The notes: generated by a model from the sequence alone, not told the origin. A stretch of DNA of 64,000 bases from Caloranaerobacter sp050286925 (GCF_050286925.1 NZ_JBFWFX010000004.1:140177-204176), one strand, 5' to 3'. Positions 34,947-44,709 are shown, counted from the first letter of the stretch. A program made the numbers and translations.

Positions 34947-35594
34947 ATGGATGAAAATTTAGTAATTTTTAAAGGAAAGAAGGAAGGAATTTATATTTAT
35001 ATAAAAGAAGGTAACTTTCAAAATATAAAAATGCAGCTAGAGGAAAAATTAGAAAAGGCAAAGGGATTCTTTCAAGGAGGAAAAGTTAAATGTATTAAAG
35101 GGAAGAAACTTTCACCTGAGGAAAAAAGAGAGCTTATAATATTAATTCAAAATAAATATGGTGTTAGTGTTGATGAAGAACATAGTCTAGAAGAAAGTAG
35201 TAAGCAAATATCTGAAACTAACTTACATACAGAAAGCTTCTTTGAGGGTATTAAAGAAGGTAAGACTAAATTTATCAGGGCCACAATAAGGTCTGGTCAA
35301 TATGTAGAGTATGATGGAAATTTAGTTATATTAGGAGATGTAAATGCTGGTGCTGAAATTAAAGCAAAAGGCAATATTATTATCTTAGGGGCATTAAGGG
35401 GTATTGCACATGCTGGATGTGATGGAAATAAAGATGCAATTGTTGCGGCGTTTAGCTTACAACCTACTCAACTTAGAATAGCTGAAATTATAGCACGTAG
35501 TCCTGATGATGAAAAAGATAAACCTAAGTGGCCAGAGGTAGCAAGTATAAGAGATGGAAAAATGTTAATAGAACCTTACTTAACTAAAAAATAA
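34947..35594 (+). CDS. minC: Septum-site inhibitor MinC
   Basis: 215 residues. N-terminal FtsZ-inhibiting domain (FKGKKEGIYIYIKEG) and C-terminal beta-helix with VEYDGNLVILGDVNAGAEI and GALRGIAHAG, the MinD-binding part. Ribosome site CGGAGGCG. Blocks FtsZ assembly at poles with MinD. Confidence 0.94.
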   Translation: MDENLVIFKGKKEGIYIYIKEGNFQNIKMQLEEKLEKAKGFFQGGKVKCIKGKKLSPEEKRELIILIQNKYGVSVDEEHSLEESSKQISETNLHTESFFEGIKEGKTKFIRATIRSGQYVEYDGNLVILGDVNAGAEIKAKGNIIILGALRGIAHAGCDGNKDAIVAAFSLQPTQLRIAEIIARSPDDEKDKPKWPEVASIRDGKMLIEPYLTKK

Positions 35595-35613
35595 TTAATA
35601 GGAGGCTGGAAAA

Positions 35614-36408
35614 ATGGGAGAAGTGATTGTAATAACTTCAGGTAAAGGAGGAGTTGGCAAAACTACAACGACAGCTAATTTAGGAGCAGGACTTGTGATG
35701 AATGGAAAAAAAGTTGTTGTAGTAGACGCAGATATTGGATTGAGGAATTTAGATGTTGTTATGGGACTTGAAAATAGAATAGTTTATGATATTGTTGATG
35801 TTGTAGAGAAAGTTTGTAGACTAAAACAAGGGTTGATAAAAGATAAAAGATATGATGGGTTGTATTTATTGCCGGCAGCACAGACAAAAGATAAGACAGC
35901 AGTAACTCCTGAACAGATGCAGGAGTTATGTGAAGATTTAAAAGAAATGTTTGACTATGTTTTGATAGATTGTCCTGCAGGAATAGAACAAGGTTTCCAA
36001 AATGCTATTGCTGGAGCAGATAAAGCTATAGTTGTAACAACACCAGAAATCTCAGCTGTAAGAGATGCGGACAGAATAATAGGGCTTTTAGAAGCCAAAG
36101 GCTTACATAATCCTAAGTTAATTATAAATAGGATTAGACAAGATATGGTAAAAAGAGGCGATATGATGAATATAGACGATATGATAGACATTTTAGCGAT
36201 AGAATTGCTTGGTGTTGTACCTGATGATGAAGCGATTGTCATATCAACTAATAAAGGTGAACCAGTAGTTGGTGATGAAAAAGCTTTATCTGGTAAAGCA
36301 TACAGGAATATATCGAGGAGAATTCTAGGAGAAGAAGTACCGCTATTAGATTTAGAAGTAGAAGATGGTATGTTGTCTAAGCTTAAGAAGTTGATATTTG
36401 GGAAATAG
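35614..36408 (+). CDS. minD: Septum-site ATPase MinD
   Basis: 264 residues. Deviant Walker A GKGGVGKTTTTANLG at the start, DADIGLRNLDVVMG and the C-terminal amphipathic membrane helix MLSKLKKLIFG. Membrane-binding ATPase that carries MinC and is displaced by MinE. Confidence 0.97.
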   Translation: MGEVIVITSGKGGVGKTTTTANLGAGLVMNGKKVVVVDADIGLRNLDVVMGLENRIVYDIVDVVEKVCRLKQGLIKDKRYDGLYLLPAAQTKDKTAVTPEQMQELCEDLKEMFDYVLIDCPAGIEQGFQNAIAGADKAIVVTTPEISAVRDADRIIGLLEAKGLHNPKLIINRIRQDMVKRGDMMNIDDMIDILAIELLGVVPDDEAIVISTNKGEPVVGDEKALSGKAYRNISRRILGEEVPLLDLEVEDGMLSKLKKLIFGK

Positions 36409-36427
36409 TAATAAGGGGGGTGTTGTT

Positions 36428-36721
36428 TTGGATTTGTTAAGATTATTCGGGAAGAATGAAGTAAACAGCAAAACGGTTGCAAAAGAGAGATTGAAGTTAG
36501 TTCTCATTCACGATAGAGCTAATGTATCTCCACGCTTTTTAGAAATGATAAAAGGTGATATAATAAGAGTGATATCAGATTATATGGATATAGACGAAGA
36601 AGGATTAGATATTAAGTTAACACGTACAAGAAGGGAAAGTGATAATTCCCCTATACCCGCTTTAGTAGCCAACATACCAATTATAAAGATGAAGGAAAAG
36701 GCAATTGAAAAACAAACATAA
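36428..36721 (+). CDS. minE: Cell-division topological factor MinE
   Basis: 97 residues from TTG 36428 (AAGGGGGGTG upstream); an upstream extension overlapping minD lacks a site. Begins LDLLRLFGKN, has the anti-MinCD helix region AKERLKLVLIHDRANVSPR and the topological-specificity domain. Presence of MinE rather than only DivIVA is typical of Clostridia. Confidence 0.93.
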   Translation: MDLLRLFGKNEVNSKTVAKERLKLVLIHDRANVSPRFLEMIKGDIIRVISDYMDIDEEGLDIKLTRTRRESDNSPIPALVANIPIIKMKEKAIEKQT

Positions 36722-36744
36722 TGAAAGAGGGGTTGGAGAAACAT

Positions 36745-37146
36745 ATGAAAATAGCATTGATAGCACATGATAAAAAGAAAAAACAAATAGTTAATTTTGC
36801 ACTAGCTTATAAAGATATTTTAAAAAATCATAAATTGTATGCTACAGGAACGACTGGAAAACTTATAAATGAAGCTACAGGTCTTGATGTTCATAGATTT
36901 TTATCTGGACCTTTAGGTGGAGACCAACAGATAGGGGCTTTAGTGGCAAATAACGAAATAGATATGGTTATATTTATCAGAGATCCGTTAACAGCCCAAC
37001 CTCATGAACCAGATATTTTAGCATTGATGAGATTGTGTGATGTGCACGGAATTCCTTTAGCTACTAATATAGCTACTGCTGAATTGTTAATAAAATCAAT
37101 GCAAAGAGGAGATATGGAATGGAGAAAAATTGTGAATAAGTATTAA
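36745..37146 (+). CDS. mgsA: Methylglyoxal synthase
   Basis: 133 residues from ATG 36745 (GGTTGGAG upstream). Motifs KIALIAHDKKK, TGTTGKLI, LSGPLGGDQQIGA and FIRDPLTAQPHEPDI, including the catalytic aspartate and phosphate-binding residues. Converts dihydroxyacetone phosphate to methylglyoxal and phosphate. Often follows minE in Clostridia without an obvious functional link. Confidence 0.95.
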   Translation: MKIALIAHDKKKKQIVNFALAYKDILKNHKLYATGTTGKLINEATGLDVHRFLSGPLGGDQQIGALVANNEIDMVIFIRDPLTAQPHEPDILALMRLCDVHGIPLATNIATAELLIKSMQRGDMEWRKIVNKY

Positions 37147-37186
37147 AGGCGACAGTTAGGCGATTAGTGTCGCCTTTATTTTTTTT
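37145..37186 (+). terminator. Terminator after mgsA
   Basis: Stem AAAGGCGACA / TGTCGCCTTT (37145-37154 with 37168-37177), then ATTTTTTTT. Confidence 0.9.
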
Positions 37187-37336
37187 GAATTTTTCGTAGA
37201 AATGTTATTTTTATAAATAAATTATTTTATTGACAGATTCAAAGATAATTAAGTTGTGTGTCAGTTATTAATTGTAATAAAAAAGTAGTGAAAAAAATAA
37301 TAATATAGTAAATTCAATATTTAGGGGATGAAATAT

Positions 37337-38050
37337 ATGGGAAAACGAAAACTTATTTTTAAACTTTTTCCTATAAGAGTTAAAAGAGATTATGTATACA
37401 GAACTAAACAGAAGAGTAGTTATAAAAAGCTATTTTATCAACTGTTAGTTAGTATAATAATTATTCTTTTGATAATTTTTATTAAATCTTTTAATACAAG
37501 TTTTACAAATAATGCTATTAGATTAGTTGAAAATACATTAAAATATGATTATGATTTTAAAAAATTAGGGCATAAGATACTGATGTATGCAAAGGGGAGC
37601 AGTAAAGAACTAGATAAAGCAGTTTCAGTTTTTAAATATCAAAATAATATAAAGATAGATTCGTATTCCACTCCCGCTACAGGTATAGTTTATAAAAAAT
37701 TCGGCCAAATCAAGAAAGGAGATATAACTATCTTTCACAGAGGTATAGATATACTTTCAAATGATAAAAACATTTATTCAATTGGTGATGGGATTATAAG
37801 TGAAATTTATAAAGATAAAATTTTAGGTGAATGTATTGAAGTTGATTTTGGTGAAATAGAAGCAGTTTATGCACATTTAGACGACATATATGTAAAAGTA
37901 GGTCAGAAAATAACTAAAGACGAGGTGTTGGGGACATTAAAAGAAGATATTAATGGATATAAAATACTGCATTTTGAAATATGGAAAGATAATGCACCTG
38001 TAAATCCATTAGATTATATAAGTATAAGTATTAGTAATTCAAATAATTAA
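37337..38050 (+). CDS. spoIVFA: SpoIVFA-like membrane protein with degenerate M23/LytM domain
   Basis: 237 residues from ATG 37337 (AGGGGAT upstream). A basic N-terminus, one membrane helix (LLVSIIIILLIIFIKSF) and a LytM/M23 fold at about 125-235. HRGID keeps the HxGxD zinc ligands and YAHL keeps a histidine, but the final HxH reads ILHFEIW, missing one histidine. In Bacillus SpoIVFA the LytM domain is also non-enzymatic and holds the SpoIVFB protease inactive. The downstream SpoIVFB gene (11 nt) makes the assignment firm by context. Confidence 0.8.
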   Translation: MGKRKLIFKLFPIRVKRDYVYRTKQKSSYKKLFYQLLVSIIIILLIIFIKSFNTSFTNNAIRLVENTLKYDYDFKKLGHKILMYAKGSSKELDKAVSVFKYQNNIKIDSYSTPATGIVYKKFGQIKKGDITIFHRGIDILSNDKNIYSIGDGIISEIYKDKILGECIEVDFGEIEAVYAHLDDIYVKVGQKITKDEVLGTLKEDINGYKILHFEIWKDNAPVNPLDYISISISNSNN

Positions 38051-38061
38051 TGGGGGATTAA

Positions 38062-38943
38062 ATGACAATTTTTCGTATTGGTCAATTTAAAATAAAAATA
38101 AATTATTTATTATTTATACTTTTTATGTTATATTTTATAATTGGGTATTTTAGTGAAGTGATTGTAATATTTTTTTCTGTTTTAATACATGAACTTGCTC
38201 ATGTTTATTTAGCATTTAAGTTAGGCTTTAAAGTGAATTGTGTTGAACTGTTTCCATTTGGAGGGGTTGCAAGGTTAGAGGGGTTAATTGGTACAGAACC
38301 GTTAAATGAAGTTAAGATAGCTATCATTGGACCAGCTATAAATCTTTTATTAGCAGTTGTTTTGATATTTACAAAAAAATACTTATTTGAAAACCAAATC
38401 ATTGTTTTATTTATTAAAACTAATATGATTTTAGCATTTATTAATTTATTACCAATTTTACCTTTAGATGGTGGCAGAATATTTAGAGCTATATTGTCTT
38501 TAAATTTAGGAATAAAAAAAGCTACATTATTTGTTTTGAAATTTACTTATATATTATCTGCAGTAATGATTTTTATCGGGGTGCTACTTTTTATTAGAAA
38601 TGTGTATGGGGTTTATTTGATTCTATTTTTTATTTTTATAATTATAGCTGCCAAAAAAGAAAAGGATATGGCAGTTTTTATTTTCCTAAAGCAGATAATT
38701 TGCAAAAATCAGAAAATGTCAGAATATGGCATATATAGAGTACAACATATTATTTGTTTAAATGATATGAAAATAAAATCAGTTATTGAGAATTTCATTC
38801 CTAGTAAGTATCACATAATAACTGTAATAGATAGGGAAGGTAATGTAATTGAAACACTTTATGAAAAACAAATTTTAGAGGGTGTAATTAAATATGGTTA
38901 TGATATAACTATAGAAAAACTACTAAATAAAAGAGAAAAGTGA
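38062..38943 (+). CDS. spoIVFB: Intramembrane metalloprotease SpoIVFB-like (M50)
   Basis: 293 residues. Membrane protease with HELAH in SVLIHELAHVYLAF and the third-ligand motif LLPILPLDGGRIFRA. The C-terminal 80 residues form a CBS-like cytosolic part. In Bacillus SpoIVFB cleaves pro-sigma-K in the mother cell; paired here with the SpoIVFA-like regulator. Marks the organism as a spore former. Confidence 0.92.
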   Translation: MTIFRIGQFKIKINYLLFILFMLYFIIGYFSEVIVIFFSVLIHELAHVYLAFKLGFKVNCVELFPFGGVARLEGLIGTEPLNEVKIAIIGPAINLLLAVVLIFTKKYLFENQIIVLFIKTNMILAFINLLPILPLDGGRIFRAILSLNLGIKKATLFVLKFTYILSAVMIFIGVLLFIRNVYGVYLILFFIFIIIAAKKEKDMAVFIFLKQIICKNQKMSEYGIYRVQHIICLNDMKIKSVIENFIPSKYHIITVIDREGNVIETLYEKQILEGVIKYGYDITIEKLLNKREK

Positions 38944-38982
38944 TAGAATATATTTAGACATTTTGATAGTAAGGGTGATGAG

Positions 38983-40824
38983 ATGATAAATAAAGATACA
39001 CTAGATAAAATTCTTTCAAGAGTTGAAAAACCAGCAAGATATATTGGTAATGAGATAAACAGCTATAATAAAAATACAAAAGAAGTAAAGGTGAGATTTG
39101 CTTTTGCTTTTCCTGATATTTACGAAGTTGGTATGTCACATCTTGGATTACATATATTATATAATCTTTTAAACAAAGAGGAAGATGTATTCTGTGAAAG
39201 AGTGTTTGCACCATGGGTTGATATGGAACATGAACTAAGAAAAAATAATATTCCACTTTATGCTTTAGAAAGTAAAGATCCAATAAATGAATTTGACTTT
39301 GTTGGTTTTACATTGCAGTATGAAATGAGTTATACTAACGTTTTGAATATGCTTAATTTAGGTCATATACCTTTGCTTTCTAAAGACAGAAAAGAAGGAG
39401 ATCCATTTATTATAGCTGGTGGACCATGTGTTTATAATCCAGAACCTTTAGCTGATATAATTGATTTTTTTGTAATTGGTGAATCAGAAGAACTGATATT
39501 AGAAATAATTGAGGTATATAAAAAGTGGAAAGAAAATAACAGGACAAGAGAAGAATTTTTAGAAGATGTAAGTCAAATTCAAGGCGTATATGTGCCAAAG
39601 TTTTATGAAGTCAAATATAATCAAGACGGTACTATAAAAGAATTTAGACCAAAAGCAGAAAAATATCCTAGTGTAATAAAGAAAAGAATAATTAAGAATT
39701 TAGACGAAGTTTACTTCCCAGATAGAGTTATAGTTCCATATATTGAGACAGTGCATGATAGAGTGATGTTAGAGATTTTTAGAGGATGTACTAGAGGATG
39801 TAGATTTTGTCAAGCAGGAATGATATATAGACCTGTAAGGGAAAGAAGTGTAGATAGATTATTAGATTATGCACAAAAATTAATTGAAACGACAGGTCAT
39901 GAAGAAATTTCTTTATCTTCATTATCAACAAGTGACTATTCAAGACTTGAAGAATTAGTAAAGAGTTTAATTAATAGGTTTAAAGATAAGAAGATAGGTC
40001 TTTCATTACCATCTTTAAGACTTGACTCTTTTTCTCTTGATATAATTCAGGAGATACAGAAAGTTCGTAAAACAGGACTTACTTTTGCACCAGAAGCTGG
40101 TAGTCAAAGACTTAGAGATATAATAAATAAGGGTATAAATGAAGAAGATTTAATAAATTCAGTAAAAGATGCTTTTTATTTAGGTTGGTCTACTGTTAAG
40201 TTGTATTTTATGATAGGACTTCCGTATGAAAATTATGATGATATTCTTGGAATAAAAGATTTAGCTTATAAGGTTAAAGATATCTATTTTGGATTGCCTA
40301 AGGATAAGAGAAAAGGGAATTTAAAAGTGACAGTCAGCACATCATGTTTTGTTCCAAAACCATTTACACCTTTTCAATGGTTTGGTCAAGATACTATTGA
40401 AACGTTTAAGGAGAAGCAAAGATATTTAGCAAGTAATATAAAAGATAAGAAGATTACTTACAATTTTCATGACCCAGAACTAAGTTTTCTTGAAGCTGTT
40501 TTTGCTAGAGGAGATAGAAGATTGTCAAAAGCTTTAATAAGAGCATGGCAAAAAGGTTGTAAATTTGATGGATGGGCTGATTACTTTAATTATGAAAAAT
40601 GGATGGAAACCTTTAGAGAAACAGGAATCGATCCAAGCTTTTATGCAAATAGACATAGAGAATATGATGAAGTATTACCTTGGGATTTTATTGATGTAGG
40701 AGTTTCCAAAAAGTACTTAATCAAAGAAAATGAAAAGGCTAAAGAAGGTATATTAACTAGAGATTGTAGAAAAGGTTGTACTGGATGTGGGATTAATATT
40801 AGCTTTACAGGTGGTGTTTGCTAA
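38983..40824 (+). CDS. TIGR03960-family B12-binding-like radical SAM protein
   Basis: 613 residues. Radical SAM cluster motif CTRGCRFCQAG (CxxxCxxC) near residue 265, an N-terminal cobalamin-binding-like Rossmann region (VRFAFAFPDIYEVGMSHLGL) and a C-terminal Cys cluster (CRKGCTGCGI). The family always lies beside a TIGR03936 gene near rng/rplU in Firmicutes; the modification it performs is not established. Stop overlaps the next ATG by 1 nt. Confidence 0.9.
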   Translation: MINKDTLDKILSRVEKPARYIGNEINSYNKNTKEVKVRFAFAFPDIYEVGMSHLGLHILYNLLNKEEDVFCERVFAPWVDMEHELRKNNIPLYALESKDPINEFDFVGFTLQYEMSYTNVLNMLNLGHIPLLSKDRKEGDPFIIAGGPCVYNPEPLADIIDFFVIGESEELILEIIEVYKKWKENNRTREEFLEDVSQIQGVYVPKFYEVKYNQDGTIKEFRPKAEKYPSVIKKRIIKNLDEVYFPDRVIVPYIETVHDRVMLEIFRGCTRGCRFCQAGMIYRPVRERSVDRLLDYAQKLIETTGHEEISLSSLSTSDYSRLEELVKSLINRFKDKKIGLSLPSLRLDSFSLDIIQEIQKVRKTGLTFAPEAGSQRLRDIINKGINEEDLINSVKDAFYLGWSTVKLYFMIGLPYENYDDILGIKDLAYKVKDIYFGLPKDKRKGNLKVTVSTSCFVPKPFTPFQWFGQDTIETFKEKQRYLASNIKDKKITYNFHDPELSFLEAVFARGDRRLSKALIRAWQKGCKFDGWADYFNYEKWMETFRETGIDPSFYANRHREYDEVLPWDFIDVGVSKKYLIKENEKAKEGILTRDCRKGCTGCGINISFTGGVC

Positions 40825-41534
40825 TGAGTACGATTAGAGTAAGATTCTCAAAAAAAGACGATATGAAATATATTTCACATTTAGACTTAATGCGATTACT
40901 CCAAAGAGCCTTTAGAAGAGCCGATATACCAGTAAGATATAGTCAGGGTTTTAATCCACATCCAAAATTTTCATTAGCTACAGCCCTTCCAATTGGAGTA
41001 ACAAGTGATGGAGAATATATGGATGTCGAGTTAGAAAATGAAATTGATAGAGATGAGTTTATTAGCAGGCTTAATGATGTATTACCTAACGGAATTAAAA
41101 TCCTTTCAGGGAAATATGTAAAAACAGGTAAATCATTGATGTCGCTAATAGAATGGTCTGATTATGTTATAGAATTTTATGTAACTAGTAATATTAGTAA
41201 AGAAGATATAGAAAATTGCATAAGAGAAATTCTTAAAAAAGATGAGATTTATATAAAAAAAGTTAAAATAAAAAACAAAAAAGAGATAATAAAAGAAGTT
41301 GATATAAGAAGTAGTATCAAAAATTTAAAATTGCTAGTTATTGAAGATAAAAGAGTTATTATTAAAGCAACTTTAAAATCGGGTAGCAAAGGCAATTTGA
41401 AGCCTAAATATATAATAGATGTAATAAAAAAGATTGGAAATATAGAAATAGTAGACGATAGCATAAAAATTCACAGATTAGAGTTATATTCTCAGAAGAA
41501 TAATAAATTGGTTTCACCTTTAAATTGTGAATAG
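40824..41534 (+). CDS. TIGR03936-family radical-SAM-associated protein
   Basis: 236 residues from ATG 40824 (TAATG overlap). Opens with IRVRFSKKDDMKYISHLDLM and RYSQGFNPHPKFSLATALPIG, diagnostic of the DUF2344 family. No catalytic motif is seen. Obligate neighbour and likely partner of the radical SAM protein just upstream. Confidence 0.9.
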   Translation: MSTIRVRFSKKDDMKYISHLDLMRLLQRAFRRADIPVRYSQGFNPHPKFSLATALPIGVTSDGEYMDVELENEIDRDEFISRLNDVLPNGIKILSGKYVKTGKSLMSLIEWSDYVIEFYVTSNISKEDIENCIREILKKDEIYIKKVKIKNKKEIIKEVDIRSSIKNLKLLVIEDKRVIIKATLKSGSKGNLKPKYIIDVIKKIGNIEIVDDSIKIHRLELYSQKNNKLVSPLNCE

Positions 41535-41545
41535 GAGAAGATTTT

Positions 41546-43051
41546 ATGGCTGAGATTATAATAGATATTGGATTAAATCAAAATAGGGTAGCAATTTTGG
41601 AAAATGGAGATTTGGTTGAATTATATGTTGAAGAGGAGAATAAAAGACTTCTTGGAAATATTTACAAAGGAAGGGTAGTTAATGTATTACCAGGGATGGA
41701 AGCTGCTTTTGTAGACATTGGTTTGGACAAAAATGCTTTTTTGTATGTTAAAGATGCTATATCGAGTGATCTTTTAGGCAGCGAAGATATAAATTTTAAA
41801 GATATTTCTATTAGAGATGTTGTAAAACCTGGTCAAGAGTTGCTTGTTCAAGTAGTAAAAGAGCCAATAGGTACTAAAGGGCCAAGAATATCGACTCATA
41901 TTACTCTACCAGGTAAATATGTGGTTTTGATGCCAGAAACAAATCAAATTGGTATATCGAGAAAAATTACAGAGGAAGAGGAAAGAGATAGGTTAAAGAA
42001 AATAGTTGAAGAGAACAAACCAGAAAATATGGGAGTTATATTACGAACGGCAAGTGCTGGTGTAGAAGAGGATTTAATTATCAAAGATATTGAATTTTTA
42101 ATAAAACTATATGAGAAAATAAAAAGGGAAGGTAAAATAGGATATGCGCCTAAGTTAATATATAGAGAATTAGATTTAATAGATAGAATAGTACGTGATT
42201 TTTTTGGTGATGATATACAGAGGTTAGTTATTAATGATAGAGAAAAGTATAAAAATATTTTGGAATTAATTGATGAAACAATGCCTCATTTGAAATCTAA
42301 AATACACTATTTTGACGAATGTTATGATATTTTTAAGCATTTTGGAATAGAAGCGATGATTAAAAATGCATTAGAACGTAAAGTATGGCTAAAAAGTGGA
42401 GGATACATAGTAATAGATGAAACAGAGGCTCTTACTTCAATAGATGTTAATACAGGTAAATTTGTAGGAAGTGTTAATTTAGAAGATACTGTTTTGAAAA
42501 CAAATATTGAAGCTGCTAAGGAAATTGCTAAACAATTAAGACTAAGAAATATAGGTGGCATAATTATTATAGATTTTATTGATATGAAGAATAGTGAAGA
42601 TATAAAATATGTTATTGATTGTTTAGAAAATGAGCTAAAAAAAGATAAGGTAAAAACAACGATATTAGGAATGACTAGATTAGGTTTATTAGAAATGACT
42701 CGGAAAAAAGATAGAAAAAAATTATCTTCAAAGTTTTATAAAAATTGTCCTCACTGTGAAGGAAAAGGGAAAATTATTTCCGATAGTTCAATTTTAAATC
42801 TTATAGAAAAGGAGATAAAGAGAATAAAAATTCATACAAATTCAAATGCTGTTATTTTTGACTTAAATATATCTTATAAAGAAACAATAGATTCTAAATT
42901 CGAGAATAATATTAAACTTATTGAAGATAAATTTGGAATTAAAATTTTTATAAATTATATAGACAGCATTAATTTAAAAGAAATTAAAATTAGGAGCATG
43001 GGTAAATTAGAGAATATAAAAGTGCTTTTTGAAAACATAAAAAGCAAATAA
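41546..43051 (+). CDS. rng: Ribonuclease G/E family endoribonuclease
   Basis: 501 residues. S1 RNA-binding domain at about 35-120 (NIYKGRVVNVLPGMEAAFVD), the catalytic aspartates in TSIDVNTGKFVG and IIIIDFIDM, and the zinc-link motif CPHCEGKG near 405. Matches short RNase G-type enzymes active in rRNA/mRNA processing. Ribosome site AGGAGA. Confidence 0.94.
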   Translation: MAEIIIDIGLNQNRVAILENGDLVELYVEEENKRLLGNIYKGRVVNVLPGMEAAFVDIGLDKNAFLYVKDAISSDLLGSEDINFKDISIRDVVKPGQELLVQVVKEPIGTKGPRISTHITLPGKYVVLMPETNQIGISRKITEEEERDRLKKIVEENKPENMGVILRTASAGVEEDLIIKDIEFLIKLYEKIKREGKIGYAPKLIYRELDLIDRIVRDFFGDDIQRLVINDREKYKNILELIDETMPHLKSKIHYFDECYDIFKHFGIEAMIKNALERKVWLKSGGYIVIDETEALTSIDVNTGKFVGSVNLEDTVLKTNIEAAKEIAKQLRLRNIGGIIIIDFIDMKNSEDIKYVIDCLENELKKDKVKTTILGMTRLGLLEMTRKKDRKKLSSKFYKNCPHCEGKGKIISDSSILNLIEKEIKRIKIHTNSNAVIFDLNISYKETIDSKFENNIKLIEDKFGIKIFINYIDSINLKEIKIRSMGKLENIKVLFENIKSK

Positions 43052-43085
43052 CAAATACTTGTTTCAAAATAAGGAGTTGAAAGAT

Positions 43086-44213
43086 ATGAAAATATTAGTC
43101 GCACCCGATTCATTTAAAGGAAGCCTTACAGCTCTTGAAGTAGCAGAATGTATAGAAAATGGTATATTAGAAGTTTTACCTAATGCACAAGTAATTAAAG
43201 TACCTATGGCAGATGGTGGTGAAGGAACCGTAAGAGCTTTAGTAGATGCAAATAAAGGCGAAATTATTTATAAAGAAGTAACTGGTCCATTAGGAACTCC
43301 TGTAAATGCTTTTTTTGGTATTTTAGGTGATGGAAAAAGGGCAGTAATTGAAATGGCGGCTGCTTCAGGTTTGCCATTAGTACCTAAAGACAAAGCTAAT
43401 CCTATGATAACTACTACTTATGGAACTGGTGAGTTAATAAAACATGCATTAGACTTTGGAGTAGAGGAATTGATTATTGGTATAGGTGGTAGTGCAACTA
43501 ATGATGCAGGTGTTGGGATGGCACAAGCTTTAGGAATACGCTTTTTAGATGAAAATGGTGAAGAAATAGGATTTGGTGGGAAGGAATTAATTAGAATAAA
43601 GGAAATAGATATTAGTGGCTTAGATAAAAGAATATTGAAAACTGAAATTAAAGTAGCTTGCGATGTAACAAATCCTTTATATGGTCCAAATGGAGCAGCT
43701 TTTGTTTATGCTCCTCAAAAAGGAGCTGATGAAGAAATGGTTAAATTATTAGATAAAAATCTAAAACATTTTGCAGAGGTTGTTAAAAATCAGTTAGGAA
43801 TAGATGTTCAGAATATACCAGGAGCAGGAGCTGCTGGAGGATTAGGTGCTGGAATTGTTGCGTTTTTAGGTGGTAAACTATTACCAGGAATTAAAATTAT
43901 ACTTGAAGCAAATAATTTTGCTGAAAAATTAAATGGAGTAAAATTAGTTATAACTGGTGAAGGCAGAATAGATGGACAAACAGTAAATGGCAAGACGCCA
44001 ATAGGAGTTGCAAAGGAAGCGAAAAAGCTAGGTATACCAGTAATAGCTATTGCAGGTACTTTAGGACATGATGCAAATTTAGTATTGAAAGAGGGGATAG
44101 ATGCAATTTTTAGCATTACTCAAAAACCAGCAACTTTAGAAGAGGCAATTGAATATACTTCTGAGTGGATAAAAAGTACAACAAGTCAGATAGTTAAGGT
44201 TTTTGTAATGTAA
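43086..44213 (+). CDS. garK: Glycerate 2-kinase
   Basis: 375 residues from ATG 43086 (AAGGAGTTGA). Start KILVAPDSFKGSLTALEVA, then KVPMADGGEGTV, GIGGSATNDAGVGMAQALG and VITGEGRIDGQTVNGKTPIG are the class I glycerate kinase signatures. Phosphorylates glycerate, feeding lower glycolysis. It sits between rng and rplU, where the standard Firmicutes order has no such gene. Confidence 0.94.
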   Translation: MKILVAPDSFKGSLTALEVAECIENGILEVLPNAQVIKVPMADGGEGTVRALVDANKGEIIYKEVTGPLGTPVNAFFGILGDGKRAVIEMAAASGLPLVPKDKANPMITTTYGTGELIKHALDFGVEELIIGIGGSATNDAGVGMAQALGIRFLDENGEEIGFGGKELIRIKEIDISGLDKRILKTEIKVACDVTNPLYGPNGAAFVYAPQKGADEEMVKLLDKNLKHFAEVVKNQLGIDVQNIPGAGAAGGLGAGIVAFLGGKLLPGIKIILEANNFAEKLNGVKLVITGEGRIDGQTVNGKTPIGVAKEAKKLGIPVIAIAGTLGHDANLVLKEGIDAIFSITQKPATLEEAIEYTSEWIKSTTSQIVKVFVM

Positions 44214-44276
44214 TGGCTACAAGTGCTAAGGCAATGGCTTTCTCAAATGCAAATGATATATAACAATAATTACAGG

Positions 44277-44305
44277 TTGACAAAATAATAATAATTTGAT
44301 AGAAT
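44277..44305 (+). promoter_or_regulatory. Sigma-A promoter of rplU-prp-rpmA
   Basis: Consensus TTGACA (44277-44282), 17-nt spacer, TAGAAT (44300-44305). Transcription would start near 44312, the 5' edge of the L21 leader. Confidence 0.88.
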
Positions 44306-44312
44306 TTGTACT

Positions 44313-44380
44313 TGTAGGTAGCCGCACAATGCAGGTTTAAAAACTTAGTACCTGGCATTGGCGAGACAGGATAGAGGAGG
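44313..44380 (+). promoter_or_regulatory. L21 leader RNA (ribosomal protein autoregulatory leader)
   Basis: Structured 5' leader directly before rplU with GTAGGTAGCCGCACAATGC and CCTGGCATTGGCGAGACAGG, the conserved sequence of Firmicutes L21 leaders. GCATTG pairs across the two halves with CAATGC. Expected to let L21 protein or assembly status control rplU-prp-rpmA. Confidence 0.75.
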
Positions 44381-44389
44381 TGTGAAGGA

Positions 44390-44701
44390 ATGTACGCTGT
44401 AATTGAAACTGGCGGTAAACAGTACAGAGTTCAAGAAGGAGATACTCTTTTCATTGAAAAGGTAGCTGGAAACGAAGGGGAAATTATTAAGTTTGATAAG
44501 GTTTTATTAGTTTCAAATGGTGGAGAAGTAAAAATAGGGAAGCCTTTCGTTGAAGGAGCTACAGTAGATGCAAAGATAGTAGAACATGGAAAAGGCAAAA
44601 AGATAATAGTATTTAAGTATAAGGCTAAAAAGGATTACAGAAGAAAGCAAGGACATCGCCAGCCATATACTAAAGTTGTAATTGAAAAGATTAATGGATA
44701 G
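44390..44701 (+). CDS. rplU: 50S ribosomal protein L21
   Basis: 103 residues, full length: MYAVIETGGKQYRVQEGDTL at the start, KYKAKKDYRRKQGHRQPYT at the end. GGAGGTG ribosome site. First gene of the L21-Prp-L27 operon. Confidence 0.98.
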   Translation: MYAVIETGGKQYRVQEGDTLFIEKVAGNEGEIIKFDKVLLVSNGGEVKIGKPFVEGATVDAKIVEHGKGKKIIVFKYKAKKDYRRKQGHRQPYTKVVIEKING

Positions 44702-44709
44702 TGTTAATC

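Noticed and set aside
35955..36482. Long open frame of about 175 codons on the minus strand across minD/minE
   Set aside because: It mirrors the codon structure of minD, has no ribosome site and its product is low-complexity Ser/Ile-rich. The plus-strand genes are unambiguous.
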